The notes under the pieces were generated by a model that did no database searches, was not told the origin of the DNA, and saw nothing but the letters and a program-made list of their open reading frames with translations. The translations under genes and the position numbers were made by a program. A DNA stretch of 64,000 nucleotides. Source: Hyunsoonleella aestuarii. GTDB taxonomy: Bacteria > Bacteroidota > Bacteroidia > Flavobacteriales > Flavobacteriaceae. The DNA lies in NCBI RefSeq assembly GCF_006148925.1, contig NZ_VAWB01000002.1, positions 524,460 to 588,459 of the forward strand, read 5' to 3'. Below are positions 44,570 through 53,667 of the stretch, in pieces. Positions within the stretch are counted from its first letter, which is position 1; each line of letters starts with the position of its first letter.

Positions 44570-45652
44570 CTACATTTTTAAATAAAGTTCCTTGAGCTTT
44601 TTAGGTGTGATAGATTTTTTCCAATTTTTACCAATAGCATTTTCCCAAAGGGGTTCTAAACTTAATGCAATACTTATCATCGTATCAAGATCCTTATCAC
44701 TTAAATCTGCACATATACCGGTAGGTAACTCAATATCATGTTTACTTTTCATAGCTTTGAAAAGTTTAACATCTTTAGGATAAAACTCTTCTAAATGATC
44801 AAATACAATACAGTTACCTATACCGTGCTTGGTTCCTAAAACATAAGATAGTCCATAACTCATAGCATGAGCTACACCAACTTGAGAATAAACAATACTC
44901 ATACCTCCATGCCATGACGCCATCATAAGTTGATCTTGTGTCTCTTCTTGTGTTAAATTATCTTCCAAGAAAATAGCTTTACATTGCTCGTAAGCCATAT
45001 CGCCATAACTCTTACTAAAAGCATTTAGATAGGTCCCATTTAAGGATTCTACACAATGAATAAAACAATCCATTCCAGTATAAAACCACTGGTCTTTTGG
45101 AACGTTCTTGGTTAATTCTGGATCAAGAATAACCTGATCAAAAGGTGTGTAGTCTGAATTTATGCCTAATTTTTTTGACGGCCCAGTAAGTACAGTTGTA
45201 CGTGAAACTTCAGCACCAGTTCCAGAAATAGTAGGTATTCCTACATGATATATACCCTTATTTTTAACGATGTCCCAACCTTGATAGTCTTTTGTTTCAC
45301 CATCATTTGTTAGCATTATTGAAACAGCTTTTGCAAGATCTAACATGCTGCCACCTCCAATACCAATAATACCGGAAGGACGTTCCTTGCAACCTAAAAT
45401 AATATCCTCAACAAGCTTATCTACTTGAGATGTTTTAGGTTCCTCATTAGCAGATTCATAAATAATTCTATCATCGTAAGCCAGCGGTATTCTTGAAGTT
45501 AGCCATGGATAACTTTTAAAAACATCATCAACTATATATATAAATGGAGCATTCATATTTAAGCGATTTGGGGACAATATTTCGCCTAATTGATTGAAAC
45601 TACCTCTGCCAAAAATAACTTTTGACACCATTGGAAAGTTCTTATAACTCAT
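44570..45652 (-). CDS. KdnB-like 3-deoxy-manno-octulosonate 8-oxidase (iron-containing alcohol dehydrogenase)
   Basis: A 360-residue group III metal-dependent alcohol dehydrogenase. IIGIGGGSMLDLAKAVSIM is the NAD-binding loop, and STNxTG-like PTISGTGAEVSRTTVLTG is near it. The metal ligands are in QWFYTGMDCFIHCVES and GVAHAMSYGLSYVLGTKHG. The sequence pattern, KNF...KVIFGRGSFNQLGEI and DYQGWDIVKNKGIYHVGIP, strongly recalls Shewanella KdnB, which oxidises Kdo at C8 for 8-amino-Kdo. kdsB lies three genes away, which supports this. The aminotransferase KdnA is not in the window, so the pathway here is incomplete or split. Confidence 0.8.
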   Translation of the reverse strand: MSYKNFPMVSKVIFGRGSFNQLGEILSPNRLNMNAPFIYIVDDVFKSYPWLTSRIPLAYDDRIIYESANEEPKTSQVDKLVEDIILGCKERPSGIIGIGGGSMLDLAKAVSIMLTNDGETKDYQGWDIVKNKGIYHVGIPTISGTGAEVSRTTVLTGPSKKLGINSDYTPFDQVILDPELTKNVPKDQWFYTGMDCFIHCVESLNGTYLNAFSKSYGDMAYEQCKAIFLEDNLTQEETQDQLMMASWHGGMSIVYSQVGVAHAMSYGLSYVLGTKHGIGNCIVFDHLEEFYPKDVKLFKAMKSKHDIELPTGICADLSDKDLDTMISIALSLEPLWENAIGKNWKKSITPKKLKELYLKM

Positions 45653-45700
45653 TTAATATATTCTCTTTTACGAAATGTAAAAATAATACTATTTTAATTC

Positions 45701-46318
45701 TTACTGGTTCAAATATTGTTGAAATTTCTCAGAAAATAATCCTATGTGATATCCATCAACCAAAGCGTGATTGACACTAATACCTAGATTCATTTTCATT
45801 TTTGTCCCAGTCTTAACAGCCTTACCAAATGCAACTTTTGGAACGGACTCTACTTGTCCTGAGACGGGTTCTTTTTGACCTGTAAAATTAACCCAAGGCA
45901 TTGCGGAGCAATGAATACAATCCAATCCGGTTTTTGGTGGATATAAATCTGTTGAACTTTCTACACGTTCTTTTTCAGCTTCAACATTATTAATGAAAAC
46001 ATTTAAGTCCTCAGCATAATTAATAAATGAAAAACCATAGGTTTTATCTGTCCTCATTATAGTTGCTGATGCATGAATAATATCATATCCAACTACATTT
46101 TCGTTTTCAATTCTATATTTTAAATTTTCAACATTGTTCATAGCTTTCATACAATCATGTAAATACTTGGCAAAAAAGCTTATGTTATTATTCTTAGAAA
46201 AATTATAAGCTTTAGTAACATCAAAAGGGATGGTTAGAGCAAAGTACGGATCCTTTAACCCCATAAAATGTTTATAATGTGCTTTCCTATTCCAATTATT
46301 AATATCAATGATCTTCAC
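45701..46318 (-). CDS. Chloramphenicol acetyltransferase-fold acyltransferase
   Basis: A 205-residue protein of the CAT fold: RKAHYKHFMGLKDPYFALTI at the start, and the catalytic HxxxD segment SVNHALVDGYHIGLFSEKF at the end. The active-site His and structural Asp are intact and the length is about that of CAT (213-220). The setting, cotranscribed between a HAD phosphatase and a KdnB-like enzyme in a Kdo-type cluster, argues for a sugar or lipid acyl acceptor. Drug resistance is possible but not shown by sequence. Confidence 0.83.
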   Translation of the reverse strand: MKIIDINNWNRKAHYKHFMGLKDPYFALTIPFDVTKAYNFSKNNNISFFAKYLHDCMKAMNNVENLKYRIENENVVGYDIIHASATIMRTDKTYGFSFINYAEDLNVFINNVEAEKERVESSTDLYPPKTGLDCIHCSAMPWVNFTGQKEPVSGQVESVPKVAFGKAVKTGTKMKMNLGISVNHALVDGYHIGLFSEKFQQYLNQ

Positions 46319-47022
46319 TACCCTAAAATATTTAATAGATCCCTTAAGGAGGCTATCGTTTTGTAATGCTTTCCATTAGTTTCTCTTTTTTGAACCTCCT
46401 CATGTGCCCAAGTTGTGTGAAATGGAATGTGAATGGCATTAGCATTTAAATTAATTAAAGGCAACACATCTGATTTTAAGGAATTTCCTACCATCAAAAA
46501 TTCTTCAGGTTTAATGTCTAAATGATTTAAAAGCTTAGAATAATTATCGTCCTTCTTATCACTTAATATTTCAATATGATGAAAATAGTCTGTTAAGCCA
46601 GACTTCTGTAATTTACGTTCTTGATCCAATAAATCGCCTTTAGTAGCTAAAATGATTCTGTATTTTTTGGATAGTATCTTTAATACATCCTCTACGCCTT
46701 CTAAAAGATCTACCGGTTTTTCTAACATGTCCTTTCCAATATTTAATATAGCATCGATTGTTTTGGAAGAGACATTATAGTTGGATAACTCTAAAGCACA
46801 CTCAACCATGGACAATACAAACGCTTTAACTCCATAGCCATACAAAGGAAGATTATCAATTTCTACTCTAAATAATTCTTGATCAATTTTATTTGGTGTT
46901 TCGTAATTTGATAAGAGCTTAGCGAACTCCATTTCAGCTTCCCTAAAATATGTTTCATTAACCCAAAGCGTATCATCTGCATCGAAACCAATAACTTTAA
47001 TATTAGTATAATCTATTTCCAT
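46318..47022 (-). CDS. HAD-family hydrolase (YjjG/gph-like)
   Basis: A 234-residue haloacid dehalogenase-like phosphatase. Motif 1 is [14 protein letters not shown], with nucleophile Asp and acid Asp two residues on. Motif 2 lies in [11 protein letters not shown], the Lys in motif 3 is nearby, and motif 4 is in [16 protein letters not shown]. The cap domain is helical ([13 protein letters not shown]...). It may dephosphorylate a sugar or nucleotide. KdsC, the Kdo 8-phosphate phosphatase, is a smaller HAD without such a cap, so this is not a clear KdsC. It overlaps kdsB by 10 bp and the CAT gene by one base. Confidence 0.85.
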   Translation of the reverse strand: MEIDYTNIKVIGFDADDTLWVNETYFREAEMEFAKLLSNYETPNKIDQELFRVEIDNLPLYGYGVKAFVLSMVECALELSNYNVSSKTIDAILNIGKDMLEKPVDLLEGVEDVLKILSKKYRIILATKGDLLDQERKLQKSGLTDYFHHIEILSDKKDDNYSKLLNHLDIKPEEFLMVGNSLKSDVLPLINLNANAIHIPFHTTWAHEEVQKRETNGKHYKTIASLRDLLNILG

Positions 47023-47741
47023 AATTTTTTTGCACGTTCCAAATCTTCAGGAGTATCAATTTCAACTCCTTCAACATTCGTTTCAATCATTTTTATTCTT
47101 TTTCCATACTCTAAATACCTTAATTGCTCGAGCTTTTCTGTAGCTTCTAAAGTAAGCATTGGCAAATTATAAAAATCTAAAATAGCTTGCTTTCTAAAGG
47201 CATAAACCCCTTTATGTTTGTAATATTTTACAGAAACACTTTTGTCTCGGTGATAAGGTATTGGGCTTCTCGAAAAATATAAAGCAAAATTGAAGTTGTC
47301 TAAAATTACTTTTACTGTGTTTGGATTGTTAATTTCTTCTTCATCGGTAATATGAACCATTAGTGATGCTAAATCAATTTTCTTGTCAGAATCATTTTTA
47401 AAAGCATCAATTAATTTGCTTAACGATTCCTTATCGGTAAAAGGCTCATCCCCTTGTACATTAATAACAATATCAATATCCATATTCTCGACAGCCTCAG
47501 CAATTCTGTCGCTCCCGCAATCATGCTCCTTGATGCTCATTATAGCTTTTCCGCCATTATTTACAACTTCATTAAATATGATTTCGCTGTCGGTAACTAC
47601 GAAAACATCATCAAATAAATTAGTACCGACAGTAGCTTCATAAGTCCGCATTATAACAGTCTTACCCCCTAAATCCTGCATAAGTTTTCCTGGAAATCGA
47701 GTAGCACTATATCGTGCAGGAATCATGGATATTATTTTCAT
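47013..47741 (-). CDS. kdsB: 3-deoxy-manno-octulosonate cytidylyltransferase
   Basis: Activates Kdo with CTP to CMP-Kdo for lipopolysaccharide core assembly. 242 residues, against 248 in E. coli. [20 protein letters not shown] is the nucleotide-binding start, [15 protein letters not shown] the Mg/CTP site, and [11 protein letters not shown] and [16 protein letters not shown] are typical. It is the first gene of a minus-strand run with a HAD phosphatase, a CAT-fold acyltransferase, a KdnB-like dehydrogenase and an acyltransferase. Confidence 0.95.
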   Translation of the reverse strand: MKIISMIPARYSATRFPGKLMQDLGGKTVIMRTYEATVGTNLFDDVFVVTDSEIIFNEVVNNGGKAIMSIKEHDCGSDRIAEAVENMDIDIVINVQGDEPFTDKESLSKLIDAFKNDSDKKIDLASLMVHITDEEEINNPNTVKVILDNFNFALYFSRSPIPYHRDKSVSVKYYKHKGVYAFRKQAILDFYNLPMLTLEATEKLEQLRYLEYGKRIKMIETNVEGVEIDTPEDLERAKKLWK

Positions 47742-47779
47742 ATAAACACCTTTTATATCAATTCAAAAATAGCTAAATA

Positions 47780-48355
47780 TTATTGCTTTTTCAGTTTAGA
47801 GGATTTAAACTTTTTGAAGGTGAAAAATATTATTAAAAAAATAAAAAGCACCAATATAATGGCTATAAGCGGCAAGAACACCGATACAATAGCCATAACT
47901 ATTGAAACCCCAGTCTCAATAGTAGTTACGATTGGGTTTGCCAAACCTCCAGATGTAGCTGTTGAGGCTAATCGTGCTGTACTTGTTGATCCTGTTATCA
48001 CTGCCGCAGTACCACCACCTGCAATAATAGCAAGTGACCATGTTATAACTGGACTTAAATCGGCAACTGTAGATAACATCACCGTTGTGCCAGCCAGTGC
48101 AGCCAAAGGAACTGCAATGCTATCCAGTAAATTATCGACGTATGGAATATAATACGCACAAATTTCAATTAAAGTAGCAACACCTAGAGTGATTAAAGCC
48201 GTAATGCTTCCCACCCACTCCCAAGACTCATTGAGTTGCCAAACATTGAAATATGATGCTAAACTTAAAACAAATAAAGGCAAAAATACTCTAAAGCCTA
48301 CCGATGCAGCTAATCCAATACCTAAGCAAATACTAATAATGGTTTCTATTGTCAT
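47780..48355 (-). CDS. DUF4126 membrane protein
   Basis: A 191-residue integral membrane protein with about four hydrophobic segments (SICLGIGLAASVGFRVFLPL at the start and IVMAIVSVFLPLIAIILVLF near the end). Gly/Ala/Thr-rich central stretches resemble DUF4126, including AVITGSTSTARLASTATSGG. The family is known in many bacteria, but without a reaction. It is the gene upstream of kdsB on the same strand, 38 bp away, and overlaps nothing. Confidence 0.82.
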   Translation of the reverse strand: MTIETIISICLGIGLAASVGFRVFLPLFVLSLASYFNVWQLNESWEWVGSITALITLGVATLIEICAYYIPYVDNLLDSIAVPLAALAGTTVMLSTVADLSPVITWSLAIIAGGGTAAVITGSTSTARLASTATSGGLANPIVTTIETGVSIVMAIVSVFLPLIAIILVLFIFLIIFFTFKKFKSSKLKKQ

Positions 48356-48374
48356 AATTAATAAATATCAAAAA

Positions 48375-49799
48375 CTATTCCTCAAAAAAATCTTCTCTAA
48401 ATCCAATAAGATATAACTTTTCTTTAGCTCGAGTTATTGCTGTATATAACCACCTTAAATAATCCCTATCTATCCCATTAGGTAAATAGGGCTGTTCTAC
48501 AAAAACAGTGTTCCATTGTCCTCCTTGCGATTTATGACAGGTTATAGCATAAGAGAACTTTACCTGTAATGCGTTAAAATGTTTACTACCTTTTACCTTT
48601 AAAAATTTTTTGTATTTGCTTGTTTCATTTTCAAAGTCTTTCATTACTTCGTTGTATAGTCTATTTGAATCCTCGTACGCAAGTGATGGGGTTTCAGCAT
48701 TAATTGTATCTAACATAATAACGGTTTCAAACGGCCGCATTCTGGGATAATCAACCATTCTAACCTTTACCTCGGCAAATCGAAATCCATAAAGTTCTTC
48801 AATTTTAAAAATCTCCAAAATCTCAATAATGTCGCCATTTGCAATAAAACCTGCTTCAGTAGTTGGTTTGATCCAAAAATAATTATTCTTAACCACCATT
48901 AAGTAATCACCAGCACTAAGCTCGTTTTCATTAAATAATATGCGACTTCTTATTTGTTGATTGTACAGATTAGCGCGTTTGTTACTTCTAACAATAATAA
49001 CTGTTTCCTCATTTCCCAAATTACTATAAGCATCATTAATGGCATCCATAATTTCATAACCATCGACAAGTCTTAAAATATCTTTATATCCTTTCAAATT
49101 AAATTTAAAGGCTTCAAAAAAGGAATTAGATATAGCTTCACGCAGTAAAGTTGCGTTCTCAAGAATACCTGAATTCTGTTGTTGCCTTACAACTTCGTCT
49201 AATTCCATTTTGGTCACTTCCTTACTATAATTTAAAGCCAATGTATTTTCGTTAAGTGCTGGACTTAAGTCTAACTTTACTGGTGGAAGCTGCGCAGTAT
49301 CCCCAATTAACAGTAACTTACATTGATGACCAGAATAAACATATTGTATTAAATCATCTAACAAAGAGCCATTTTCAAAAAGTTTAGATTCACTTGGAGT
49401 ATCAGGAATCATTGAAGATTCATCAACAATAAACAAAGTTTTTTTATGCTTGTTAGGTTGTAATACAAATTTAACACCTCCATTCTTTTCTTTTTTAGGA
49501 AAGTAAATCTTTTTATGAATGGTAAAGGCTTCTTTCCCAGAGTAATTTGAAATAACTTTAGCTGCCCTACCAGTAGGCGCCATTAAAACAGCGCTTTTTT
49601 TTGCTTTCCATAAATTAGTCACAATAGAGCCTACAATAGTGGTTTTTCCTGTTCCTGCATACCCTTTTAATAAATAAAGAGAATTAATCGAATCACTAAA
49701 AATAAACACAGCAAGTTGTTGTAAAACAATATCTTGCTTTTGCGTTGGCTCAAAAGGGAACTGTTGTTTAATTAAGGAATAAAATTCGCTTGACGTCAT
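48375..49799 (-). CDS. RecD/PIF1-like ATP-dependent DNA helicase
   Basis: A 474-residue superfamily 1B helicase. Walker A LLKGYAGTGKTTIVGSI (about 43-59), Walker B LFIVDESSM, the sensor LLLIGDTAQLPPVKLD, and motifs V-VI in SYAITCHKSQGGQWNTVFV and LYTAITRAKEKLYLIG. These make it a small RecD2-like protein (AAA_30 plus UvrD C-terminal) without the RecD2 N-terminal region. 5'-to-3' DNA unwinding is expected. A good promoter match lies directly before the start, so the message may have almost no leader. Confidence 0.87.
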   Translation of the reverse strand: MTSSEFYSLIKQQFPFEPTQKQDIVLQQLAVFIFSDSINSLYLLKGYAGTGKTTIVGSIVTNLWKAKKSAVLMAPTGRAAKVISNYSGKEAFTIHKKIYFPKKEKNGGVKFVLQPNKHKKTLFIVDESSMIPDTPSESKLFENGSLLDDLIQYVYSGHQCKLLLIGDTAQLPPVKLDLSPALNENTLALNYSKEVTKMELDEVVRQQQNSGILENATLLREAISNSFFEAFKFNLKGYKDILRLVDGYEIMDAINDAYSNLGNEETVIIVRSNKRANLYNQQIRSRILFNENELSAGDYLMVVKNNYFWIKPTTEAGFIANGDIIEILEIFKIEELYGFRFAEVKVRMVDYPRMRPFETVIMLDTINAETPSLAYEDSNRLYNEVMKDFENETSKYKKFLKVKGSKHFNALQVKFSYAITCHKSQGGQWNTVFVEQPYLPNGIDRDYLRWLYTAITRAKEKLYLIGFREDFFEE

Positions 49800-49802
49800 T
49801 TA

Positions 49803-49830
49803 CAAACTTAAGTGTTTAAAGAGATTTCAA
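49803..49830 (-). promoter_or_regulatory. Bacteroidota promoter, nearly leaderless, of the helicase gene
   Basis: On the minus strand TTTG (from 49831) is followed after 17 bases by TAAGTTTG (49810-49803), a full -33/-7 match. The -7 element is only 3 bases from the ATG at 49799, so transcription would begin at or just inside the annotated start. Either the message is leaderless or the true start is a later codon. Confidence 0.4.
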
Positions 49831-49882
49831 AGATAGAAATGATTTTTACTCGCATTAGGTTTTTACGATTAAAAAAAAATTG

Positions 49883-49890
49883 TAGATTTG
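49883..49890 (+). promoter_or_regulatory. Bacteroidota -7 promoter element (TAGATTTG)
   Basis: TAGATTTG matches TAnnTTTG, 34 bp before the membrane protein gene at 49925, which heads the run to rsmD. Confidence 0.5.
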
Positions 49891-49924
49891 CTAAAACCGT
49901 TAATCTAATTTTAATACTTCGAAT

Positions 49925-50656
49925 ATGATTTTTTACATTATTCTTGCAATCGCAGTAACAATTGGCCTTGTTTGGTTAGTTGATAAGTTTATACCTAATA
50001 AGTTTAGACCAATTGTAATGATTGTGCTATGGGTTATAATAGGATTTTTAGCCTATAACACCTTCATGTCTGTATATATGCCTATCCAATTTAATCAGGA
50101 AAAGGATAAGCGATATGCAAAAGTAATTGAAAGCTTAATTGATATAAGGGATGCTCAATTAGCACACAGACAAGTTACTGGAAAATTTGCCGGTAATTTT
50201 GATGGACTAGTAAAATTTATAGATACTGCAAAGTTTACCATTACACAACGTCGTGATTCTAGTGTTTTAGATGTTGAAATGACTAAACGTTTTGGTGGTG
50301 TAGAAACTTATAAGGATATTGTAATTATTGATACGTTAGATTTCGTTCCTGTTAAAGATTCTTTATTTGGTGCAGACCCAAGATATAAGAAAATGATGAA
50401 TGTACCTGTTGGCTCAGAAGGAGCTAAATTTGATTTGAAAGCAGGGTTTTTAGATCAGAATGGAATTAAGATTCCTGTATTTGAATCATCTGTTAAAAAA
50501 TCTGTGATTTTATTTGATCAAGATAAAGACCTAATCAATGCAGAGAACCAAGTAGTTTCTGTTGAAGGTGTAAATGGAGATGCTCTTAAAGTTGGTTCTA
50601 TGGATGAAGTAAACACAAATGGAAACTGGCCTAAGGTATATGGCACAAACGAGTAA
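49925..50656 (+). CDS. Conserved membrane-anchored protein of unknown function
   Basis: A 243-residue protein with two N-terminal membrane helices (FYIILAIAVTIGLVWLVDKF and VMIVLWVIIGFLAYNTFMSV). An extra-membrane domain of about 190 residues follows, with KRYAKVIESLIDIRDAQLAH and FAGNFDGLVKFIDTAKF. I recognise it as conserved in Flavobacteriaceae next to the DUF3822 gene, but no function is known. Overlaps the next gene by 17 bp, so they are translationally coupled. Confidence 0.75.
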   Translation: MIFYIILAIAVTIGLVWLVDKFIPNKFRPIVMIVLWVIIGFLAYNTFMSVYMPIQFNQEKDKRYAKVIESLIDIRDAQLAHRQVTGKFAGNFDGLVKFIDTAKFTITQRRDSSVLDVEMTKRFGGVETYKDIVIIDTLDFVPVKDSLFGADPRYKKMMNVPVGSEGAKFDLKAGFLDQNGIKIPVFESSVKKSVILFDQDKDLINAENQVVSVEGVNGDALKVGSMDEVNTNGNWPKVYGTNE

Positions 50657-51461
50657 TATTCCAAAAATAATAATAAATCAAGAACTGTCCATTCAAATTA
50701 GTTTGAGTGGACTTTCTTTTTGCATCCTACAGAAAGACAATAATACCATTACATACCTAAAACATTTTGACTTTGAAAAAAAATTAAATCCATTTGAGGT
50801 TTTAGATCATTTAAAACATTATTTTGAGACAGAACAAGAGCTTCAAACAACCTTTTCATCGGTTAAGGTCATCTATATAAATGAATTATCTACTTTAGTT
50901 CCTGAACCATTATTTAATGAAGAATGTATCGCAGATTATTTAAAGTTTAACTCGAAAATTTTAAAATCAGATTACATTTCGTACGATAAGATTGAGGCAA
51001 ATAATAGTGTTAACGTATATGTGCCTTATGTTAACATCAACAATTACATCTATGAAAAATTTGGTGCGTTCATTTATAAACACTTCTCAACTGTAATAAT
51101 AGAAAATATATTATTAGAAGAAAAAAATTCGAATGCACAGAGAGTTTATGTACATATAGACATCGATCATTTCGAAATTCTTATATTAAACAAAGGTAAA
51201 CTTATCTTATACAATACTTTCGAATACAAAACCAAAGAAGATTTTATATACTATATTTTGTTTTCTTGTGAACAATTAAATCTAGATCCAGAAACAATTG
51301 AGCTAGTATTATTAGGTCGCGTTAAAAAGGAAAATGCTATTTATAAAATAGCATATAAATATGTTAGAAATGTCGAAATAATTAATTTGAAAATAAACTT
51401 TATCCTTCCTGAAGACTTGAGTGAAAATAACTCTAATTATATATTATTAAATAGCTTTTAA
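50640..51461 (+). CDS. DUF3822 family protein
   Basis: A 273-residue protein, MAQTSNIPKIIINQELSIQ at the start, with an actin-like/ASKHA-type flavour in VYVHIDIDHFEILILNKGKL and FSCEQLNLDPETIELVLLG. DUF3822 is restricted to Bacteroidota and often precedes rsmD, as here. An upstream ATG at 50619 would lengthen the overlap with the previous gene; the start at 50640 (overlap 17 bp) fits better. The stop overlaps the rsmD start by one base. Confidence 0.83.
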   Translation: MAQTSNIPKIIINQELSIQISLSGLSFCILQKDNNTITYLKHFDFEKKLNPFEVLDHLKHYFETEQELQTTFSSVKVIYINELSTLVPEPLFNEECIADYLKFNSKILKSDYISYDKIEANNSVNVYVPYVNINNYIYEKFGAFIYKHFSTVIIENILLEEKNSNAQRVYVHIDIDHFEILILNKGKLILYNTFEYKTKEDFIYYILFSCEQLNLDPETIELVLLGRVKKENAIYKIAYKYVRNVEIINLKINFILPEDLSENNSNYILLNSF

Positions 51462-52000
51462 TGCGCATTATATCCGGTCTATACAAAAGTAGAAAAATAA
51501 TTGCTCCAAAAAACTTACCTGTTCGCCCTACTACCGATATGGCAAAAGAATCCTTATTTAATATCCTTAATAATCATTTTTATTTTGATGATATAAAAGT
51601 GCTAGATCTATTTGCAGGAACAGGTAATATAAGCTATGAATTTGCCTCAAGAGGTACTGAAGATATTTTATGTGTAGATCAAGATTTTGGCTGTATTAAA
51701 TTCATAAAACAAACTGCTGAAAAATTTAGTATGCCTATAAGTACAATTAAAAGTGATGTTTTTAAGTATTTAGAAAAAGCAACTCTAAAGAGCGATATTA
51801 TTTTCGCCGATCCTCCCTATAATTTTACCGAAGAACAGTTTTCTAAAATTCCAGAGCTTGTTTTTAAAAATGAATTATTATTAGAAAATGGTCTTTTAAT
51901 AGTAGAACATTCAAAACATACAGACATGACAAAATCAAGTCATTATAGCTATTCAAAAAGTTATGGTGGTAATGTTTTTAGCTTTTTCGAATCAACTTAA
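51461..52000 (+). CDS. rsmD: 16S rRNA (guanine966-N2)-methyltransferase
   Basis: Methylates G966 of 16S rRNA in the 30S subunit. 179 residues. MRIISGLYKSRKIIAPKNLP and VRPTTDMAKESLFNIL are the conserved start. VLDLFAGTGNISYEFASRG is the SAM-binding motif I, and IFADPPYNFTEEQF carries the catalytic DPPY. It ends the run that begins at 49925. It is slightly shorter than E. coli RsmD (198). Confidence 0.93.
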   Translation: MRIISGLYKSRKIIAPKNLPVRPTTDMAKESLFNILNNHFYFDDIKVLDLFAGTGNISYEFASRGTEDILCVDQDFGCIKFIKQTAEKFSMPISTIKSDVFKYLEKATLKSDIIFADPPYNFTEEQFSKIPELVFKNELLLENGLLIVEHSKHTDMTKSSHYSYSKSYGGNVFSFFEST

Positions 52001-52168
52001 CATTCATTATTCTTTAATAATTATCTTTTTTTCAGTAAATTAGGCTTCTCCTTAATAATAGCAAACCCTAATCTATCAAAATTCAACCTTTAAAGGTGAC
52101 TCAATTTTGTTCGAGTTTATTACCCATTGTTTAATGGTAGCTATTAATTAACTAAAAAACACTAACCA

Positions 52169-53086
52169 ATGAAAAAACTTTTTGTATTCTGGTTGGCAAC
52201 TATTTTGTTTGTTGCCTGCCAAAACGAACCACAACGCTATTTCTCAGAATCTCCAGAAATAGAATCCTTTAAAACAAGCTTAGAACAATATAAAAATGGT
52301 GAATGGGATGCTTGGAGTGCACATTTTGCAGATACTACAAAATTTCATGTGAATTCCAACAAAGGTATTTCTTTGGAAGAGTTTAAAGAAGGTCAGCACG
52401 ATATAACCTCAAACTTTTCCAGTTATGGATTTTTAGATCAAGGATCATTTATAGAAATGGTCTTAGACAAAGATGATGAAACTTGGGTAAACTATTGGGC
52501 CACATGGCAAGGGACGCTCAAAGCCAATGATAAAAAAATTAATATACCTGTTCATATTACCTCTAGATATATTGATGGAAAAGTTGTAGATTTTTATAAC
52601 TATTGGGATTCGGCACCTTTAACAACTGCTTTGGCAGAAATAGAAAAAGCCAACGGCATGCCTGCAGACGAAAAGGATCTAAATAATAAGATAGATACAT
52701 TTGTTAATGAATTTTTAAACAAACAAGACTCCTCAGTCCTAGATGGTCTTCTTGCAGATGATTACATTCGATATATGAATGACGAAAAAGTAGCTTCTTC
52801 GCCAGAAGAATTAGTTACTAGTATGGGAGTCTTTTTTAAGGGGTTTCCAGATTTTAAGATTACTAATCCGCATAGATCCAGCTTAGCAGGAAATACCATT
52901 TTTGTGCATTGGAAAATGACTGGTACAAATACTGGAGAATTCAATGGAAGTGCAGCTACAGGCAAAGAGGTCAAAATATCTGGGCTATCCAGACTCCATT
53001 TTAATGGTCAAGGACAGCTTGATGAAGAAAATGTATTTTTTGACCAATTAAGCTTGATGCAGCAATTAGGAAAAACTTTAAATTAA
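52169..53086 (+). CDS. NTF2-like (SnoaL/ester cyclase-type) lipoprotein with two domains
   Basis: A 305-residue lipoprotein: FVFWLATILFVAC with lipid-modified Cys near residue 16, then QNE. It carries two NTF2-like cone domains. The first (about 30-150) has YKNGEWDAWSAHFADTTKFH and ETWVNYWATWQGTLKANDKK. The second (about 170-305) has KFDTFV-type helices, LLADDYIRYMNDEKVASSPE and GKEVKISGLSRLHFNGQGQL, typical of SnoaL-like/ester cyclase proteins. Catalytic activity is uncertain; many relatives only bind ligands. It is followed by a shorter paralog at 53113. Confidence 0.78.
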   Translation: MKKLFVFWLATILFVACQNEPQRYFSESPEIESFKTSLEQYKNGEWDAWSAHFADTTKFHVNSNKGISLEEFKEGQHDITSNFSSYGFLDQGSFIEMVLDKDDETWVNYWATWQGTLKANDKKINIPVHITSRYIDGKVVDFYNYWDSAPLTTALAEIEKANGMPADEKDLNNKIDTFVNEFLNKQDSSVLDGLLADDYIRYMNDEKVASSPEELVTSMGVFFKGFPDFKITNPHRSSLAGNTIFVHWKMTGTNTGEFNGSAATGKEVKISGLSRLHFNGQGQLDEENVFFDQLSLMQQLGKTLN

Positions 53087-53112
53087 ATACTAAACCCACT
53101 TAACATTTAAAA

Positions 53113-53640
53113 ATGAAAAAACTATTTTTATTAGGGCTGGCTCTGTTGTTATTTGTAGCTTGCCAAGACAAACAAGAAAGATATACAACTACTTCTCAAA
53201 ATATTGATGTCGTAAAGAAATTAGTAGCTGATTACCACAATGGAGATTGGGAAGCTTGGCGCACAAATTATAGTGATTCAGCAAAATTGTATCATAACAC
53301 TTGGAAAAATGCTGCCAGACCAGAAGATATTCGTGATGCGCTAAAAGGATTGCTTGCAAACACATCAAAATATCATTTTGATGAAAGTGAGGATGCGATA
53401 TTTTACGAGCAAACAATAGATGATGAGGGTAAAACTTGGGTTAACTTTTGGGGTAACTGGGAAGGTACTTTAGTCGCCAATGGACAAGAATTAGAAATCC
53501 CAGTGCATTTATCTTGTCTTATGAAAGATGGTAAAATTACTGCAGAATATGGCTTTTACAATCTAGGAGAAATTAACGCTGCATTAAAAGCTATTGCCAA
53601 AGCAGAAGCTGCTGCAGCCGAGGAATCAACCGAAGAATAA
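53113..53640 (+). CDS. NTF2-like lipoprotein, short paralog of the preceding gene
   Basis: A 175-residue lipoprotein, MKKLFLLGLALLLFVAC then QDKQERY, with one NTF2-like domain. LVADYHNGDWEAWRTNYSD and KTWVNFWGNWEGTLVANGQE align with the first domain of the neighbour at 52169. An Ala/Glu-rich tail (AKAEAAAAEESTEE) ends it. Tandem duplication followed by loss or gain of a domain is the likely history. Function unknown. Confidence 0.77.
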   Translation: MKKLFLLGLALLLFVACQDKQERYTTTSQNIDVVKKLVADYHNGDWEAWRTNYSDSAKLYHNTWKNAARPEDIRDALKGLLANTSKYHFDESEDAIFYEQTIDDEGKTWVNFWGNWEGTLVANGQELEIPVHLSCLMKDGKITAEYGFYNLGEINAALKAIAKAEAAAAEESTEE

Positions 53641-53667
53641 TTTATTGACTAACCCAAAATAATAATT

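Noticed and set aside
45701..46318. Chloramphenicol resistance gene
   Set aside because: The fold and catalytic residues fit, but the operon context points to a sugar acyl acceptor; resistance is not asserted.
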